From Giesbergeria sp. (GTDB taxonomy: Bacteria; Pseudomonadota; Gammaproteobacteria; Burkholderiales; Burkholderiaceae_C), in assembly GCA_017985015.1 (NCBI GenBank), contig JAGNYI010000017.1, forward strand, positions 1-60,769: a stretch of 60,769 nucleotides of DNA, read 5' to 3'. The notes under the pieces were generated by a model. It searched no databases and had not been told where the DNA came from. It was given only the letters and a program-made list of their open reading frames with translations. The number at the start of each line of letters is the position of its first letter. Positions within the stretch are counted from its first letter, which is position 1. The translations under genes and the position numbers were made by a program. Shown piece after piece: positions 34,376 to 43,106 of the stretch.

Positions 34376-35377
34376 TCAAATCACCTTGGCGCGCAGCAGG
34401 TCCCGGATATGGACCACCCCTTGCAGGATGCCGTCTTCGCCTGCCACCAGAACACTGGTGATGCCATGGGTTTCCATGAGCGCGGCGGCGTCGACGGCCA
34501 GGGCATCCCCGCGAATGCTGCGGGGGTGGGCATGCATGAGCTCGGCGGCGCTTGCAGGGCGCAAATCGGCGCCGCTCTCGATGCGCCGGCGCAGGTCGCC
34601 GTCGGTAAAGATGCCCAGGATGTGACCAGATTCGTCGACCACGGCGGCAGCGCCCAGGCCCTTGGCGCTCATCTCGCGCATCAATTCGATAAAACCCGCC
34701 TCCGGGCGCACCCGCGGCAGTTCGTCGCCGCTGCGCATGACATCGCTGACATGCGTGAGCAATTTGCGCCCCAAGGCGCCGCCGGGGTGGGAGCGTGCGA
34801 AATCCTCGGCACGAAAGCCGCGCGCATCGAGCAAGGCCACGGCCAGGGCGTCGCCCATGGCCAACTGCGCCGTGGTGCTGGTGGTGGGCGCCAGATTCAA
34901 GGGGCAGGCCTCGCGTTCGACACTGCTGTCGAGCACGGTGTCGGCGTGTTGGCCCAAGGTAGAGCCGGGCCGCCCGGTGATGGCCACCAGCGGCGTGCCG
35001 AGCCGGCGCAGCACGGGCAGGATGGCCGTCAGCTCAGCGCTTTCGCCGCTGTTGGAGATGGCGAGCACGAGATCGCCCGAAGTGACCATGCCCAGATCGC
35101 CGTGACTGGCCTCTGCGGGGTGCACAAACAGGGCGGGCGTGCCGGTGGAGGCCAGCGTGGAGGCAATTTTTCGGCCCACATGGCCGCTTTTTCCCATGCC
35201 CATGACCACAACGCGACCGGGCGCAAGCAAGATTGCACGTACGGCATCGCAAAAGGGCGCGCCCAAGGCGCCGGCCAATTGGTTCAGCGCTGCCGCTTCG
35301 ATTTCGAAGGTCTCGCGCCCCAGACGCAGTGCCTGCTCTGGATCGAACGGGCGCGTGGAGGCAGAAGCAGCATGCAT
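34376..35377 (-). CDS. kdsD: D-arabinose 5-phosphate isomerase KdsD
   Basis: KdsD interconverts ribulose 5-phosphate and arabinose 5-phosphate, the first step to KDO. The 333-residue KpsF/GutQ-type protein has a SIS domain (VVVMGMGKSGHVGRKIAST, then FVHPAEASHGDLGMV) and two C-terminal CBS domains (DVMRSGDELPRV; LMHAHPRSIRGDALAV). It starts the kdsD-kdsC-lptC operon and is divergent from the CPA2 antiporter gene (118 bp). Confidence 0.95.
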   Translation of the reverse strand: MHAASASTRPFDPEQALRLGRETFEIEAAALNQLAGALGAPFCDAVRAILLAPGRVVVMGMGKSGHVGRKIASTLASTGTPALFVHPAEASHGDLGMVTSGDLVLAISNSGESAELTAILPVLRRLGTPLVAITGRPGSTLGQHADTVLDSSVEREACPLNLAPTTSTTAQLAMGDALAVALLDARGFRAEDFARSHPGGALGRKLLTHVSDVMRSGDELPRVRPEAGFIELMREMSAKGLGAAAVVDESGHILGIFTDGDLRRRIESGADLRPASAAELMHAHPRSIRGDALAVDAAALMETHGITSVLVAGEDGILQGVVHIRDLLRAKVI

Positions 35378-35495
35378 GGAGCGATTCTATCGGTGGCCTA
35401 AAAACCTGTTTGTGATCCTCCAAGCGCCCCCAGGAAATCGCAGGCAGACACCAAGTTTCTCGGTGTGCCGCACTTGCACAAGCTAGCATTGGACG

Positions 35496-37481
35496 ATGTC
35501 CAGCCTCGCTCTCACGCTCTTGTACCTGCTGGCTGCGGTCTTGGGCGTTGTTGCGTGCCGCAGCCTTCGCATGCCTCCCATGCTGGGCTATCTCATTGCG
35601 GGCGTGCTGATCGGTCCGAACGCTCTCGCGCTGGCAAGCAACTCGGAGAGCGTGCGCCACCTGGGCGAATTCGGAGTGGTGTTTCTGATGTTTGCCATTG
35701 GCCTCGAGTTCAGTCTGCCGAAGTTGCGGGCTATGCGGGCCCAGGTGTTTGGGCTCGGTCTGCTGCAGGTCGCTGTGACCATGGCGGTGGGATTTGGCGG
35801 CACGCTGCTGCTGGCGCAGTGGTTCGGCGGTGTGTGGGACGTAGGCTGGCAGACTGCCTTGGCGCTCGCTGGCGTGTTGTCCATGAGCAGCACGGCCATC
35901 GTCGTGAAGCTGATGTCCGAGCGCGCGGAGATCGAGAGCGAGCACGGGCGCAACGTGATGGGCATTTTGCTGTTCCAGGATCTCGCCGTGGTGCCGCTTC
36001 TGGTGCTGGTTCCGGCGCTGGGCTCGTCACCCGAGCATCTGCTGGGGGCTCTCGGCCTGGCGCTGCTCAAGGCCACGGTTCTGGTCACGGTGCTGCTCAC
36101 AGGAGGACAGGGGGTCATGCGCTGGTGGCTCACCCTGGTGGTGCGTCGCAAGAGCGATGAGCTGTTCATGCTCAACCTGCTGCTGATCACGCTGGGGCTG
36201 GCCTGGCTGACGGATCTCGCCGGCCTGAGCTTGGCGCTGGGCGCCTTCATCGCCGGTGTTTTGGTGTCGGAAACCGAGTACCGGCACCAGGTGGGCACCG
36301 ATATCCGCCCGTTTCACGACGTTCTGCTCGGGCTGTTTTTCATCACCATCGGCATGATGCTGGACTGGCACATCCTGCTGGAGCAGTGGTGGCTGGTGCT
36401 AGGGCTGTTGGTGGTTCCCTTGCTGCTCAAGCTGCTGATCATTCTGGCGCTGGCGCGCCTTACCGGGGCGAGCACCGGGGTGGCGCTGCGAACCGGCCTG
36501 TATCTCGCGCAGGCCGGCGAGTTCGGCTTTGTGCTGCTGTCGCTGACGCTGCAAAACGGCCTGCTGCGGCCGGCGTTGATGAACCCCATCCTGGCGGCCA
36601 TGGTGCTTTCCATGGTGGCCACGCCCTTCCTGATCCTCTACAGCAACCGCATCGTCATGCGTCTGGTGGCCAGCGACTGGCTGCTGCAGTCGCTGCAAAT
36701 GACCCAGATCGCCCGAAAGACGATCGACACCACTGGCCACGTCATCATCTGCGGCTATGGACGCTGCGGGCAAAACCTGGCGCGCATGCTGGAGCGCGAA
36801 TCGATTCCCTACCTCGCGCTGGACCTGGACCCTGATCGCGTGCGCCAGGCTGCAGCCGCCGGGGACAAGGTGGTGTATGGCGACGCGACGCGCTTGCAGG
36901 CCCTGATGGCGGCGGGTCTGGTGCGGGCCAGTGCAGTGGCCGTTACCTATCTGGAGCTGCCGGCGGCACTCAAAGTACTGGCGAACGCGCGCGCGCATGC
37001 ACCGCAAGTGCCAGTGGTGGTGCGCACGCAGGACGACTTGCACCTGGAACGCCTGCGCGAAGCCGGTGCTACCGAAGTGGTGCCGGAGGCGATCGAAGGC
37101 TCGCTGATGCTGGCCAGCCACGCGCTCGCATTGGTGGGGGTGCCCATGCGGCGGGTGCTGCGCATCGTGCAGGACCAGCGCGACGCCCGCTACCAGCTGC
37201 TGCGCGGCTATTTTCACGGTGCCGACGACGACACGGCTGCCGAACGCGAGCAGGCCCGGCTTGTCACGCTGACGCTGCCAGCCGGTGCAGCGACCCTGGG
37301 CCAGCCCCTGGGGCAACTCGGTTTGCCCCAAATGGGCGTGAGCGTGGTAAACCTGCGCAACGGCCTGGGCCACCCGCTGGCGGCCACCGACGCGTCGGTG
37401 CTGGCCGAGGGGGATACGCTGGTGCTGTCGGGCGCACCCCCTGCGCTGGCGCTGGCGGAAGAACGGCTGCTGCGCGGCTGA
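35496..37481 (+). CDS. CPA2 monovalent cation:proton antiporter (KefB/YbaL type)
   Basis: A 661-residue membrane protein. The first 390 residues are a Na/H-exchanger domain of about 12 helices (MLGYLIAGVLIGPNAL, FGVVFLMFAIGLEFSL, GILLFQDLAVVPLLVL). A TrkA-N/RCK nucleotide-binding domain follows (HVIICGYGRCGQNLARML) and then a TrkA-C domain with GYFHGADDDTAAEREQ. The layout fits potassium-efflux or YbaL-like proteins; the transported ion is not proven. In many proteobacteria a transporter of the Ca/cation group (YrbG) is at this place next to kdsD; this one is of a different family. Confidence 0.9.
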   Translation: MSSLALTLLYLLAAVLGVVACRSLRMPPMLGYLIAGVLIGPNALALASNSESVRHLGEFGVVFLMFAIGLEFSLPKLRAMRAQVFGLGLLQVAVTMAVGFGGTLLLAQWFGGVWDVGWQTALALAGVLSMSSTAIVVKLMSERAEIESEHGRNVMGILLFQDLAVVPLLVLVPALGSSPEHLLGALGLALLKATVLVTVLLTGGQGVMRWWLTLVVRRKSDELFMLNLLLITLGLAWLTDLAGLSLALGAFIAGVLVSETEYRHQVGTDIRPFHDVLLGLFFITIGMMLDWHILLEQWWLVLGLLVVPLLLKLLIILALARLTGASTGVALRTGLYLAQAGEFGFVLLSLTLQNGLLRPALMNPILAAMVLSMVATPFLILYSNRIVMRLVASDWLLQSLQMTQIARKTIDTTGHVIICGYGRCGQNLARMLERESIPYLALDLDPDRVRQAAAAGDKVVYGDATRLQALMAAGLVRASAVAVTYLELPAALKVLANARAHAPQVPVVVRTQDDLHLERLREAGATEVVPEAIEGSLMLASHALALVGVPMRRVLRIVQDQRDARYQLLRGYFHGADDDTAAEREQARLVTLTLPAGAATLGQPLGQLGLPQMGVSVVNLRNGLGHPLAATDASVLAEGDTLVLSGAPPALALAEERLLRG

Positions 37482-37529
37482 TGGTGGCGGCAGTGCCTCG
37501 GGCACCGCAGGACAACCAGGGCACGCTGC

Positions 37530-40500
37530 CTATGCAGACTGTGCGAACAAGGCCTCGGGAGGGCCGGGGCGCCCAAACAGGTAGCCCTGAAACCGGCGAC
37601 AGCCGTTGTTCAGCAAAAACTGCCGCTGTCCTTCGGTTTCCACCCCTTCGGCCACCACATCGAGGCCCAGGCTCTGGGCCAGCGCAATGATGGTGCAGGC
37701 GATGGCCGCGTCGTTGGCGTCCGTCAAAACGTCGCGCACAAAACTCTGGTCGATCTTGAGCTGCTCCAGCGGCAGACGCTTGAGATAAGCCAAGCTCGAA
37801 TACCCGGTGCCGAAATCGTCCAGCGAGAAGCCCACGCCCCGGCCGCGCAGTGCCTGCATCTTGGCGATGCAGTCTTCCACGTCGTGCAACAACAGGCTTT
37901 CCGTGAGCTCGAACCTCAGTAGCGCAGGGTTCACGCCGGTCTCTTCCAGAATGGAGAGGGTCTGGACGACAAATTCCGGGTGCCGAAACTCCTGCGCACT
38001 GACATTGACCGAAACCGTCCAGGCGGCACTCCGGCTCGCTTGCGCCCAGGCTGCCAGTTGCTTGCAGGCGCTTCGCAGCACAAACCGCCCCAACGGCAAA
38101 ATGAGCCCTGTCTGCTCAACCACGCTGATGAACGCCCCCGGCATCACCAAACCGCGCTGGGGGTGCTGCCAACGCACCAGCGCTTCGGCGCCAAGAAGCC
38201 CGCCACCGGGGTCCACGACACGCTGGTAATGCACGAAAAATTCCGACTGCACCAGCGCCTGGCGGATGTCGGCTTCCAGCAACGACCGTGCCGATGCGGC
38301 AGCCTGCATTTGGGGGTCGAAGAAACACACTGTGTTGCGCCCTTGCGCCTTGGCTTCGTACATCGCAATGTCCGCCCGCTTGAGCAGTTCCTGGGCACTG
38401 CAGGGGCTTGCCTCGAACAGCGTGATGCCGATGCTGGGCGTGCTGTGGATCGAGCGCTCTTCGATCTCGTACGGTTGATTGAGTCGCGCCAGAATTTTCA
38501 AGGCCACCGTTTCGACTTCCTGCGCGGCTTGTGTCTGGCTACCGTCCAGCCCTTGGAGAACGACGACAAACTCATCGCCGCCCAACCGTGCCACGGTGTC
38601 CGTGGCGCGGAGTCCTTCGGTCAGGCGCTGGCCCACTTCGCGCAGCAAGCGGTCTCCCCACTCGTGCCCAAGCGTGTCGTTGATATCCTTGAAGTTGTCC
38701 AGATCCAGAAACAGCAGCGCCCCGTGCGTGCCGAACCTGGCGCACTGCGCCATCACCTGATTCAGCCGGTCGACCAGCAGTCGCCGGTTGGGCAGGCCGG
38801 TCAAGTCGTCGTAAAAAGCGAGTCGCTGGATTTCGGCCTCCGCCCGCTTGCGCTCGGTGATATCGCGTGCGACCCCGCGGTACCCAGTGAAAACGCCCTC
38901 TTCGTCAAAGATCGGCTCGCCGCTGAGCCCCATCCACAGCAGCTCGCCCGTCGGCGTGGTGCGCTGCACTTCAAAATCGTGAAAGACCTCCCGCGCATGG
39001 ATACGTGCGCAGTGCGCTGCCAGGACGGCGCTGGCAGCGTGGCCTTCCGGGGCATCCCAAAGCGAGCGGCCACGCAGTTGCTCTTCGGACACGCCGCAGT
39101 CCGCACGCATGTTTCCTTCAAGCCGCACCAGACGGTCTTGCGCGTCCTGTTCCCAGTACCAGTCCGACGACAGCTGCGTAAGGCTGCGCCAGCGCGCCTC
39201 GCTGCGGGCCAGGGCGAGTTGCGTAGCGAGATAGTCGGTGACGTCGGCGAAGGTGCGCACCCTGCCGCCGCCGGGAATCGATCGGGTGCGAACCTCCAGA
39301 TAGCGGCCCTGCGCGGTCTTTCGCAGGTAGTACTCAGGCATGTCCCCAAGTCGGGCCTGCGCCGCCGATTCCGAGGCCACGTAGCGGCGCGCAGCCACAT
39401 CGATATTCGAAAACTCCGGCCCGAAATCACCACGCTCTGTCTGAAGTCGCACCACCTCACTCATGTGCGGCTGGCGGTCCAACAGCTCGCGCGGCAGATC
39501 CAGCAACTCGAGGTAGCGTTGGTTGTAGACGCGAACAAATCCGTCTTCATCCACATTGGATATACCCTGCGAAACACTGGCCAGTGTGAGTTCGAGGGCG
39601 CGCGTTTTCTCTGCCAGCGCCGCGCTGGTATGCGCCAGCTCCAACTCCATGCTGCGGCGATGCGCGTCGCTGCGGCGCGCCAGCTCCAACTGGCCGACCG
39701 TGTTGAGCAAGGGCTGCAGAAAACTCACATCGGCCGTCGAATAGCCTCCCGAGCGGTTAGCGATGCCGACCATGGCGACCACATCGCCCCCTGCAACGAT
39801 GGGCAGGGCCATGAACGAATACAGCAGCGGATGGCCGGGTGGCAGCCCTGCGGCACGGGGATCGTCCGCCGGATGGTTGCTGATCAGTGGCGTGGTGCCC
39901 TGGAGCGCCTGACCGATCAGTGTGCGCGGGTTGTCGAAAACCAGCCCCCCCGAATCGAGCTGGGCGAACTGCGCGCGCGAGGGGGCATCCCAGGCGATGT
40001 CTGTGATGGCATGGATGCGCAGCAGCCGGGTGCCCGCGGCGGCTGCCTCCACCTGGCCGAGGAAACCCCACGCACTCTCGGTCAGTGCCAGCAATTCGTT
40101 CAACAGGGTCTCAAAGGTTTGGCGTGCCGGGGCGCTGTCGATGAACAAGGCTTGCGCCCGAAAGATGGCTTGCAGCAAGCGGTGTTGGCGCGCCAGCAGT
40201 TGTTCTGCTGCTTCACGCGACTGCGCTGCGCGTGCGCGCTCCAGGACTGCCTCGATCTGTGCCGGAAGCGAAAGCAGGTATTGCCCCGCCTGGTCTTGCA
40301 TCACGAAATCGGCAAAACCATGGCGCAGGGCATGCGCCGCCTGCGATTCAAGGCCCATTGGCACCAGAATCAACGCTGGCGTGGCGCGAAGGTCTTTCAA
40401 GGCGTCGTAGGCGGCGCCATCGGTGAGTCGGTAGGAAACCAAGGCCACATCGAATGGGCGCTGGGTCAGGGCGTCTCGCGCCTGGCCCAACGAAGCAACG

Positions 40501-40637
40501 CCGTGCACGTCCCAGGCCAGCCACGAGTCCGCCAGCGCAGCCCGCACGGCATCTGCGTGCTCGTCACTGCTTTCCATCAGAAGAACGGAAACCGTCATGG
40601 GTGGTGCTGACTGGCGGCGTATGGATTGGTAAATCAT
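37530..40637 (-). CDS. degenerate receiver-GAF-PAS-GGDEF-EAL protein
   Basis: A 1035-residue cytoplasmic c-di-GMP protein (start MIYQSIRR at 40637; an ATG at 40598, MTVSVLLMES, is equally possible). The N-terminal domain resembles a receiver, but DVALVSYRLTDG has Ser where the phosphoacceptor Asp should be. A GAF domain follows (PHPLLYSFMALPIVAGG-like core) and then two PAS domains, the second ending YRGVARDITERK. GGDEF is intact (ARLGGDEFVVVL, about 686) and EAL is intact (AEALVRWQHP, about 817; ELTES; DDFGTGYSSL; AEGVETEGQ). Both enzymatic activities are possible. It is divergent from apt. Confidence 0.9.
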   Translation of the reverse strand: MIYQSIRRQSAPPMTVSVLLMESSDEHADAVRAALADSWLAWDVHGVASLGQARDALTQRPFDVALVSYRLTDGAAYDALKDLRATPALILVPMGLESQAAHALRHGFADFVMQDQAGQYLLSLPAQIEAVLERARAAQSREAAEQLLARQHRLLQAIFRAQALFIDSAPARQTFETLLNELLALTESAWGFLGQVEAAAAGTRLLRIHAITDIAWDAPSRAQFAQLDSGGLVFDNPRTLIGQALQGTTPLISNHPADDPRAAGLPPGHPLLYSFMALPIVAGGDVVAMVGIANRSGGYSTADVSFLQPLLNTVGQLELARRSDAHRRSMELELAHTSAALAEKTRALELTLASVSQGISNVDEDGFVRVYNQRYLELLDLPRELLDRQPHMSEVVRLQTERGDFGPEFSNIDVAARRYVASESAAQARLGDMPEYYLRKTAQGRYLEVRTRSIPGGGRVRTFADVTDYLATQLALARSEARWRSLTQLSSDWYWEQDAQDRLVRLEGNMRADCGVSEEQLRGRSLWDAPEGHAASAVLAAHCARIHAREVFHDFEVQRTTPTGELLWMGLSGEPIFDEEGVFTGYRGVARDITERKRAEAEIQRLAFYDDLTGLPNRRLLVDRLNQVMAQCARFGTHGALLFLDLDNFKDINDTLGHEWGDRLLREVGQRLTEGLRATDTVARLGGDEFVVVLQGLDGSQTQAAQEVETVALKILARLNQPYEIEERSIHSTPSIGITLFEASPCSAQELLKRADIAMYEAKAQGRNTVCFFDPQMQAAASARSLLEADIRQALVQSEFFVHYQRVVDPGGGLLGAEALVRWQHPQRGLVMPGAFISVVEQTGLILPLGRFVLRSACKQLAAWAQASRSAAWTVSVNVSAQEFRHPEFVVQTLSILEETGVNPALLRFELTESLLLHDVEDCIAKMQALRGRGVGFSLDDFGTGYSSLAYLKRLPLEQLKIDQSFVRDVLTDANDAAIACTIIALAQSLGLDVVAEGVETEGQRQFLLNNGCRRFQGYLFGRPGPPEALFAQSA

Positions 40638-40750
40638 TATGGGCTCTTTGCCCCTGAGCGATAGCGTCCGGTCCGCTTGACTCACTACACTGTGCAGCCG
40701 TGCTGCGATTTGCCGTCGGCATTCGGCTTGCGCCTCCACCACCGCCTTCC

Positions 40751-41305
40751 ATGCCTACTCCCAGCTTTTCCGACTACCTGCGCGAGCACATTCGCACCGT
40801 GCCGGACTGGCCCGCTCCAGGCGTGCAATTTCGCGACATCACGCCGCTGTTGCAGGATCCAAAGGTGTTTCGCGTTTTGATCGATGCCTTTGTGCACCGC
40901 TACATGGACCGCGATCGCCGCCCCGACGTCGTGGCCGGAATAGACGCACGCGGCTTCATCCTGGGCGCGGTGGTGGCGTATGAGCTGGGCGTGGGCTTTG
41001 TGCCGATTCGCAAGAAAGGCAAGCTCCCGTTCACCACCGTGGAGGAAACCTACGAACTGGAATACGGCAGCGCAACGGTCGAGCTGCACACCGACTCCGT
41101 ACACACTGGCGACAGGGTGTTGCTGATGGACGACCTGATTGCCACAGGCGGCACCATGATGGCTGGCAAAAGGCTATTGGAAAAACTGGGTGCGCAGGTG
41201 GTGGAGGGCGCCGCCATCGTCGATCTGCCGGAGCTGGGCGGCTCGTCCCGGCTGCGCGCAGCCGGCCTGAACTTGTATACGCTGGTGGACTTCGCAGGGC
41301 GCTAG
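40751..41305 (+). CDS. apt: adenine phosphoribosyltransferase
   Basis: Apt recycles adenine to AMP using PRPP. The 184-residue product starts at 40751 ([15 protein letters not shown]); the frame opens 51 bases earlier with a Pro-rich, non-homologous stretch. [35 protein letters not shown] and the PRPP-binding [14 protein letters not shown] are all standard. The stop TAG is shared with the left end of the 166 bp mobile repeat, so the element sits exactly at the gene's end. Confidence 0.96.
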   Translation: MPTPSFSDYLREHIRTVPDWPAPGVQFRDITPLLQDPKVFRVLIDAFVHRYMDRDRRPDVVAGIDARGFILGAVVAYELGVGFVPIRKKGKLPFTTVEETYELEYGSATVELHTDSVHTGDRVLLMDDLIATGGTMMAGKRLLEKLGAQVVEGAAIVDLPELGGSSRLRAAGLNLYTLVDFAGR

Positions 41306-41469
41306 GGATGTCCTGCATAACCCTCGCGAGGCGGTGATAGTGCGGATCGGGATGGGCTACAAGGCGTCTTTTTGCAGCCAATAGCCCAGCTATTGGCAAA
41401 AAAAGCAACGCAGCAGACCGCCCGAGGCCGCGCTATCACAGACCGCAGGGAGTTATGCAGGCCATCCCT
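41304..41469 (+). mobile_element. MITE-like 166 bp element, copy 1
   Basis: The ends AGGGATGTCCTGCATAAC and GTTATGCAGGCCATCCCT are inverted repeats (17 of 18), with further imperfect pairing to about 41 bp including GTGATAGTGCGG against CCGCGCTATCAC. The centre has a perfect hairpin GCCAATAG-CCCAG-CTATTGGC. A second copy at 56242-56407 differs at two positions. No coding capacity. No clear target duplication. It fills the gap between apt and the next gene. Confidence 0.88.
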
Positions 41470-41482
41470 AGGGCCCGCCCCA

Positions 41483-42253
41483 TCACAAATCGCCGTACTG
41501 CGTTCCGCTCAGGTCGGGGCCACGCGGCCCAGCCTGTGGCATTTCGGTGTCGGCGAAATCGTCGGCACGCGGGCGACGCAAGGGACCCGTGCGCACAGGA
41601 ACCCCCTTCGGACGGGCGGGATCGCCGGTGGCCGATGAACTGAGCGCCTTTTTGAAGGCGGCAACCTCGTCCGCCTCGATGGGGTCAAAAGCTGCCGGCA
41701 CGGGCCGCAAGGCCGGGCGCGGCAGCGGGGCGGGTGCTGCTGCGATGGGCCCCGGTCGGGTATTTCCCGCAGCCGGGGCCGGACGCGGCGCAGCGGCGGT
41801 TTTTTGAGGATTGCCCACTGCAACATGCTCGTTGGAGCGCCAGTACACGGCGGTGACTGCGATGTCATAGCGCGACTTCGCGGTCTGGGCGATCAAGGCT
41901 TCGATCTCACTCAAACGCGCCGTGTCTCCCCCGAACTCGCGTGCCAGATCCATCATGACCAGAAACTGGCTGCCGCGCTGGTCCAGGGAAAGCACCTTGA
42001 ATTTGTAGCTCGCTGACAGCACACCCGCACGCACCATGGCATCGCGTACCACTGTGTACAGCAGTTCGCGCCGCTCCATGCGCTCATTCTTGCGGTTGGC
42101 CGCATGCTCCGGCGCCGCCGGTTCCGGCATTTGGCGACCGTAGAGCCCAGGCACGAGCGGAATGGTCGCTTCGGGATTCAGCAAGCCCGAGGGCTCCATG
42201 TTGCGCGCGGGGACCGGTGCGCTCTTGCGGGTGAACCAGCTGAGAATGGACAT
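41483..42253 (-). CDS. conserved hypothetical protein
   Basis: A 256-residue protein that I do not recognise. The start at 42253 (MSILSWFTRKSAPVP) has a purine-rich GAAAGAAC just before it; 76 upstream in-frame residues are unlike protein. Residues about 55-150 look globular (RRELLYTVVRDAMVRAGVL, FLVMMDLAREFGGDTARLSE, YDIAVTAVYWRSNEHV). The C-terminal 100 residues are Pro/Ala-rich and probably disordered, ending in GPDLSGTQYGDL. No signal peptide. It is separated from the cNMP-binding gene upstream by 290 bp without features. Confidence 0.75.
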   Translation of the reverse strand: MSILSWFTRKSAPVPARNMEPSGLLNPEATIPLVPGLYGRQMPEPAAPEHAANRKNERMERRELLYTVVRDAMVRAGVLSASYKFKVLSLDQRGSQFLVMMDLAREFGGDTARLSEIEALIAQTAKSRYDIAVTAVYWRSNEHVAVGNPQKTAAAPRPAPAAGNTRPGPIAAAPAPLPRPALRPVPAAFDPIEADEVAAFKKALSSSATGDPARPKGVPVRTGPLRRPRADDFADTEMPQAGPRGPDLSGTQYGDL

Positions 42254-42543
42254 CTTGTTCTTTCTTCCACCTAGGACAAGCGCTGTACGCGCTGCTCTGA
42301 CCGACTTTGCGCGCGCCATGCACCGTTCGAACGGCATGGCTGCAATGGAGCATGGGTGCCGGAATGGCAAATTTCGTGCGCGCACTGCCCTGCCGGCGAG
42401 TTTAGGCCAAGCCACCCCGCTTTCGCCAGCAAAGTCTTGGGCAAATGCAGGCGAGCGCTTGAAATATCGTCCGCTTCGCAACAGCTTGGCTGTAAGCCCT
42501 CCCGAGCAAGCGCCTGCCTACGCTCCTGGCGCAGGGGCTGCGC

Positions 42544-43035
42544 TCAGGTTGTGGCGATGCGGCGGCGCCGATTGCTCATGCGCTTGGCCAGCACCGCGCC
42601 GGCAGCCATGGCGACGTTCAGGGCGACAGCCGGTTGTCGGTTGCTGAGTTCGGTAAAGCGCATGGCGGTCAGGCTCCAGAGCTTGCTCGCTACCGTCGCC
42701 TGAACCGTCGCGCTGCGCGAACGGTGCGAGAAAAAGGCCCCTTCGCCCACTACGGACCCCGCAGTGACGATCGCCAGACGCACCCGTGCTTTTTCATCTT
42801 CATAGTGCACGCTGAGGCTGCCACTTTCGACGAAATACAAAGTGCGCTCGGACGAGCCTTGGGAAAAGAGGGTCTGGCCGGCGGCCAGCGTCATGGGCTG
42901 GAGATAGGCCGACAGCATGTCCCATTGCGCGGCGCTTAGCGGGTTGCTCATGCTGTCTTCGGCGCTGGCCTGGACGATGGCGTTGATCAAGCCCTGGAGG
43001 TCAAGTTTGATGGAGGAGGGCAAGGGTGCATTCAT
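42544..43035 (-). CDS. cyclic-nucleotide-binding-domain protein without DNA-binding domain
   Basis: A 163-residue single-domain protein of the cNMP-binding fold. Residues 40-135 show the beta-roll: LAAGQTLFSQGSSERTLYFV, then ESGSLSVHYED and GSVVGEGAFFSHRSRSATV (the phosphate-binding cassette region). There is no helix-turn-helix after it, unlike Crp/Fnr. The C-terminus is basic (KRMSNRRRRIATT). It could sense a nucleotide or act as an anchor; the ligand is unknown. It lies 71 bp upstream of the mnmE stop region on the same strand. Confidence 0.82.
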   Translation of the reverse strand: MNAPLPSSIKLDLQGLINAIVQASAEDSMSNPLSAAQWDMLSAYLQPMTLAAGQTLFSQGSSERTLYFVESGSLSVHYEDEKARVRLAIVTAGSVVGEGAFFSHRSRSATVQATVASKLWSLTAMRFTELSNRQPAVALNVAMAAGAVLAKRMSNRRRRIATT

Positions 43036-43106
43036 GATCTACTGACGCTATCGCGAATGACAGGACCGCACAAGCCGGCTTTACCGTCGCTTACAAAACA
43101 CGGTCT

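Noticed and set aside
37980-40610. 876-codon plus-strand frame opposite the GGDEF-EAL gene
   Set aside because: Shadow of the minus-strand gene, without domain signatures.
41290-41480. target-site duplication at the MITE
   Set aside because: The flanks of the two copies (GCGCT/AGGGC and TGTCC/AGGGA) do not give a consistent duplication.
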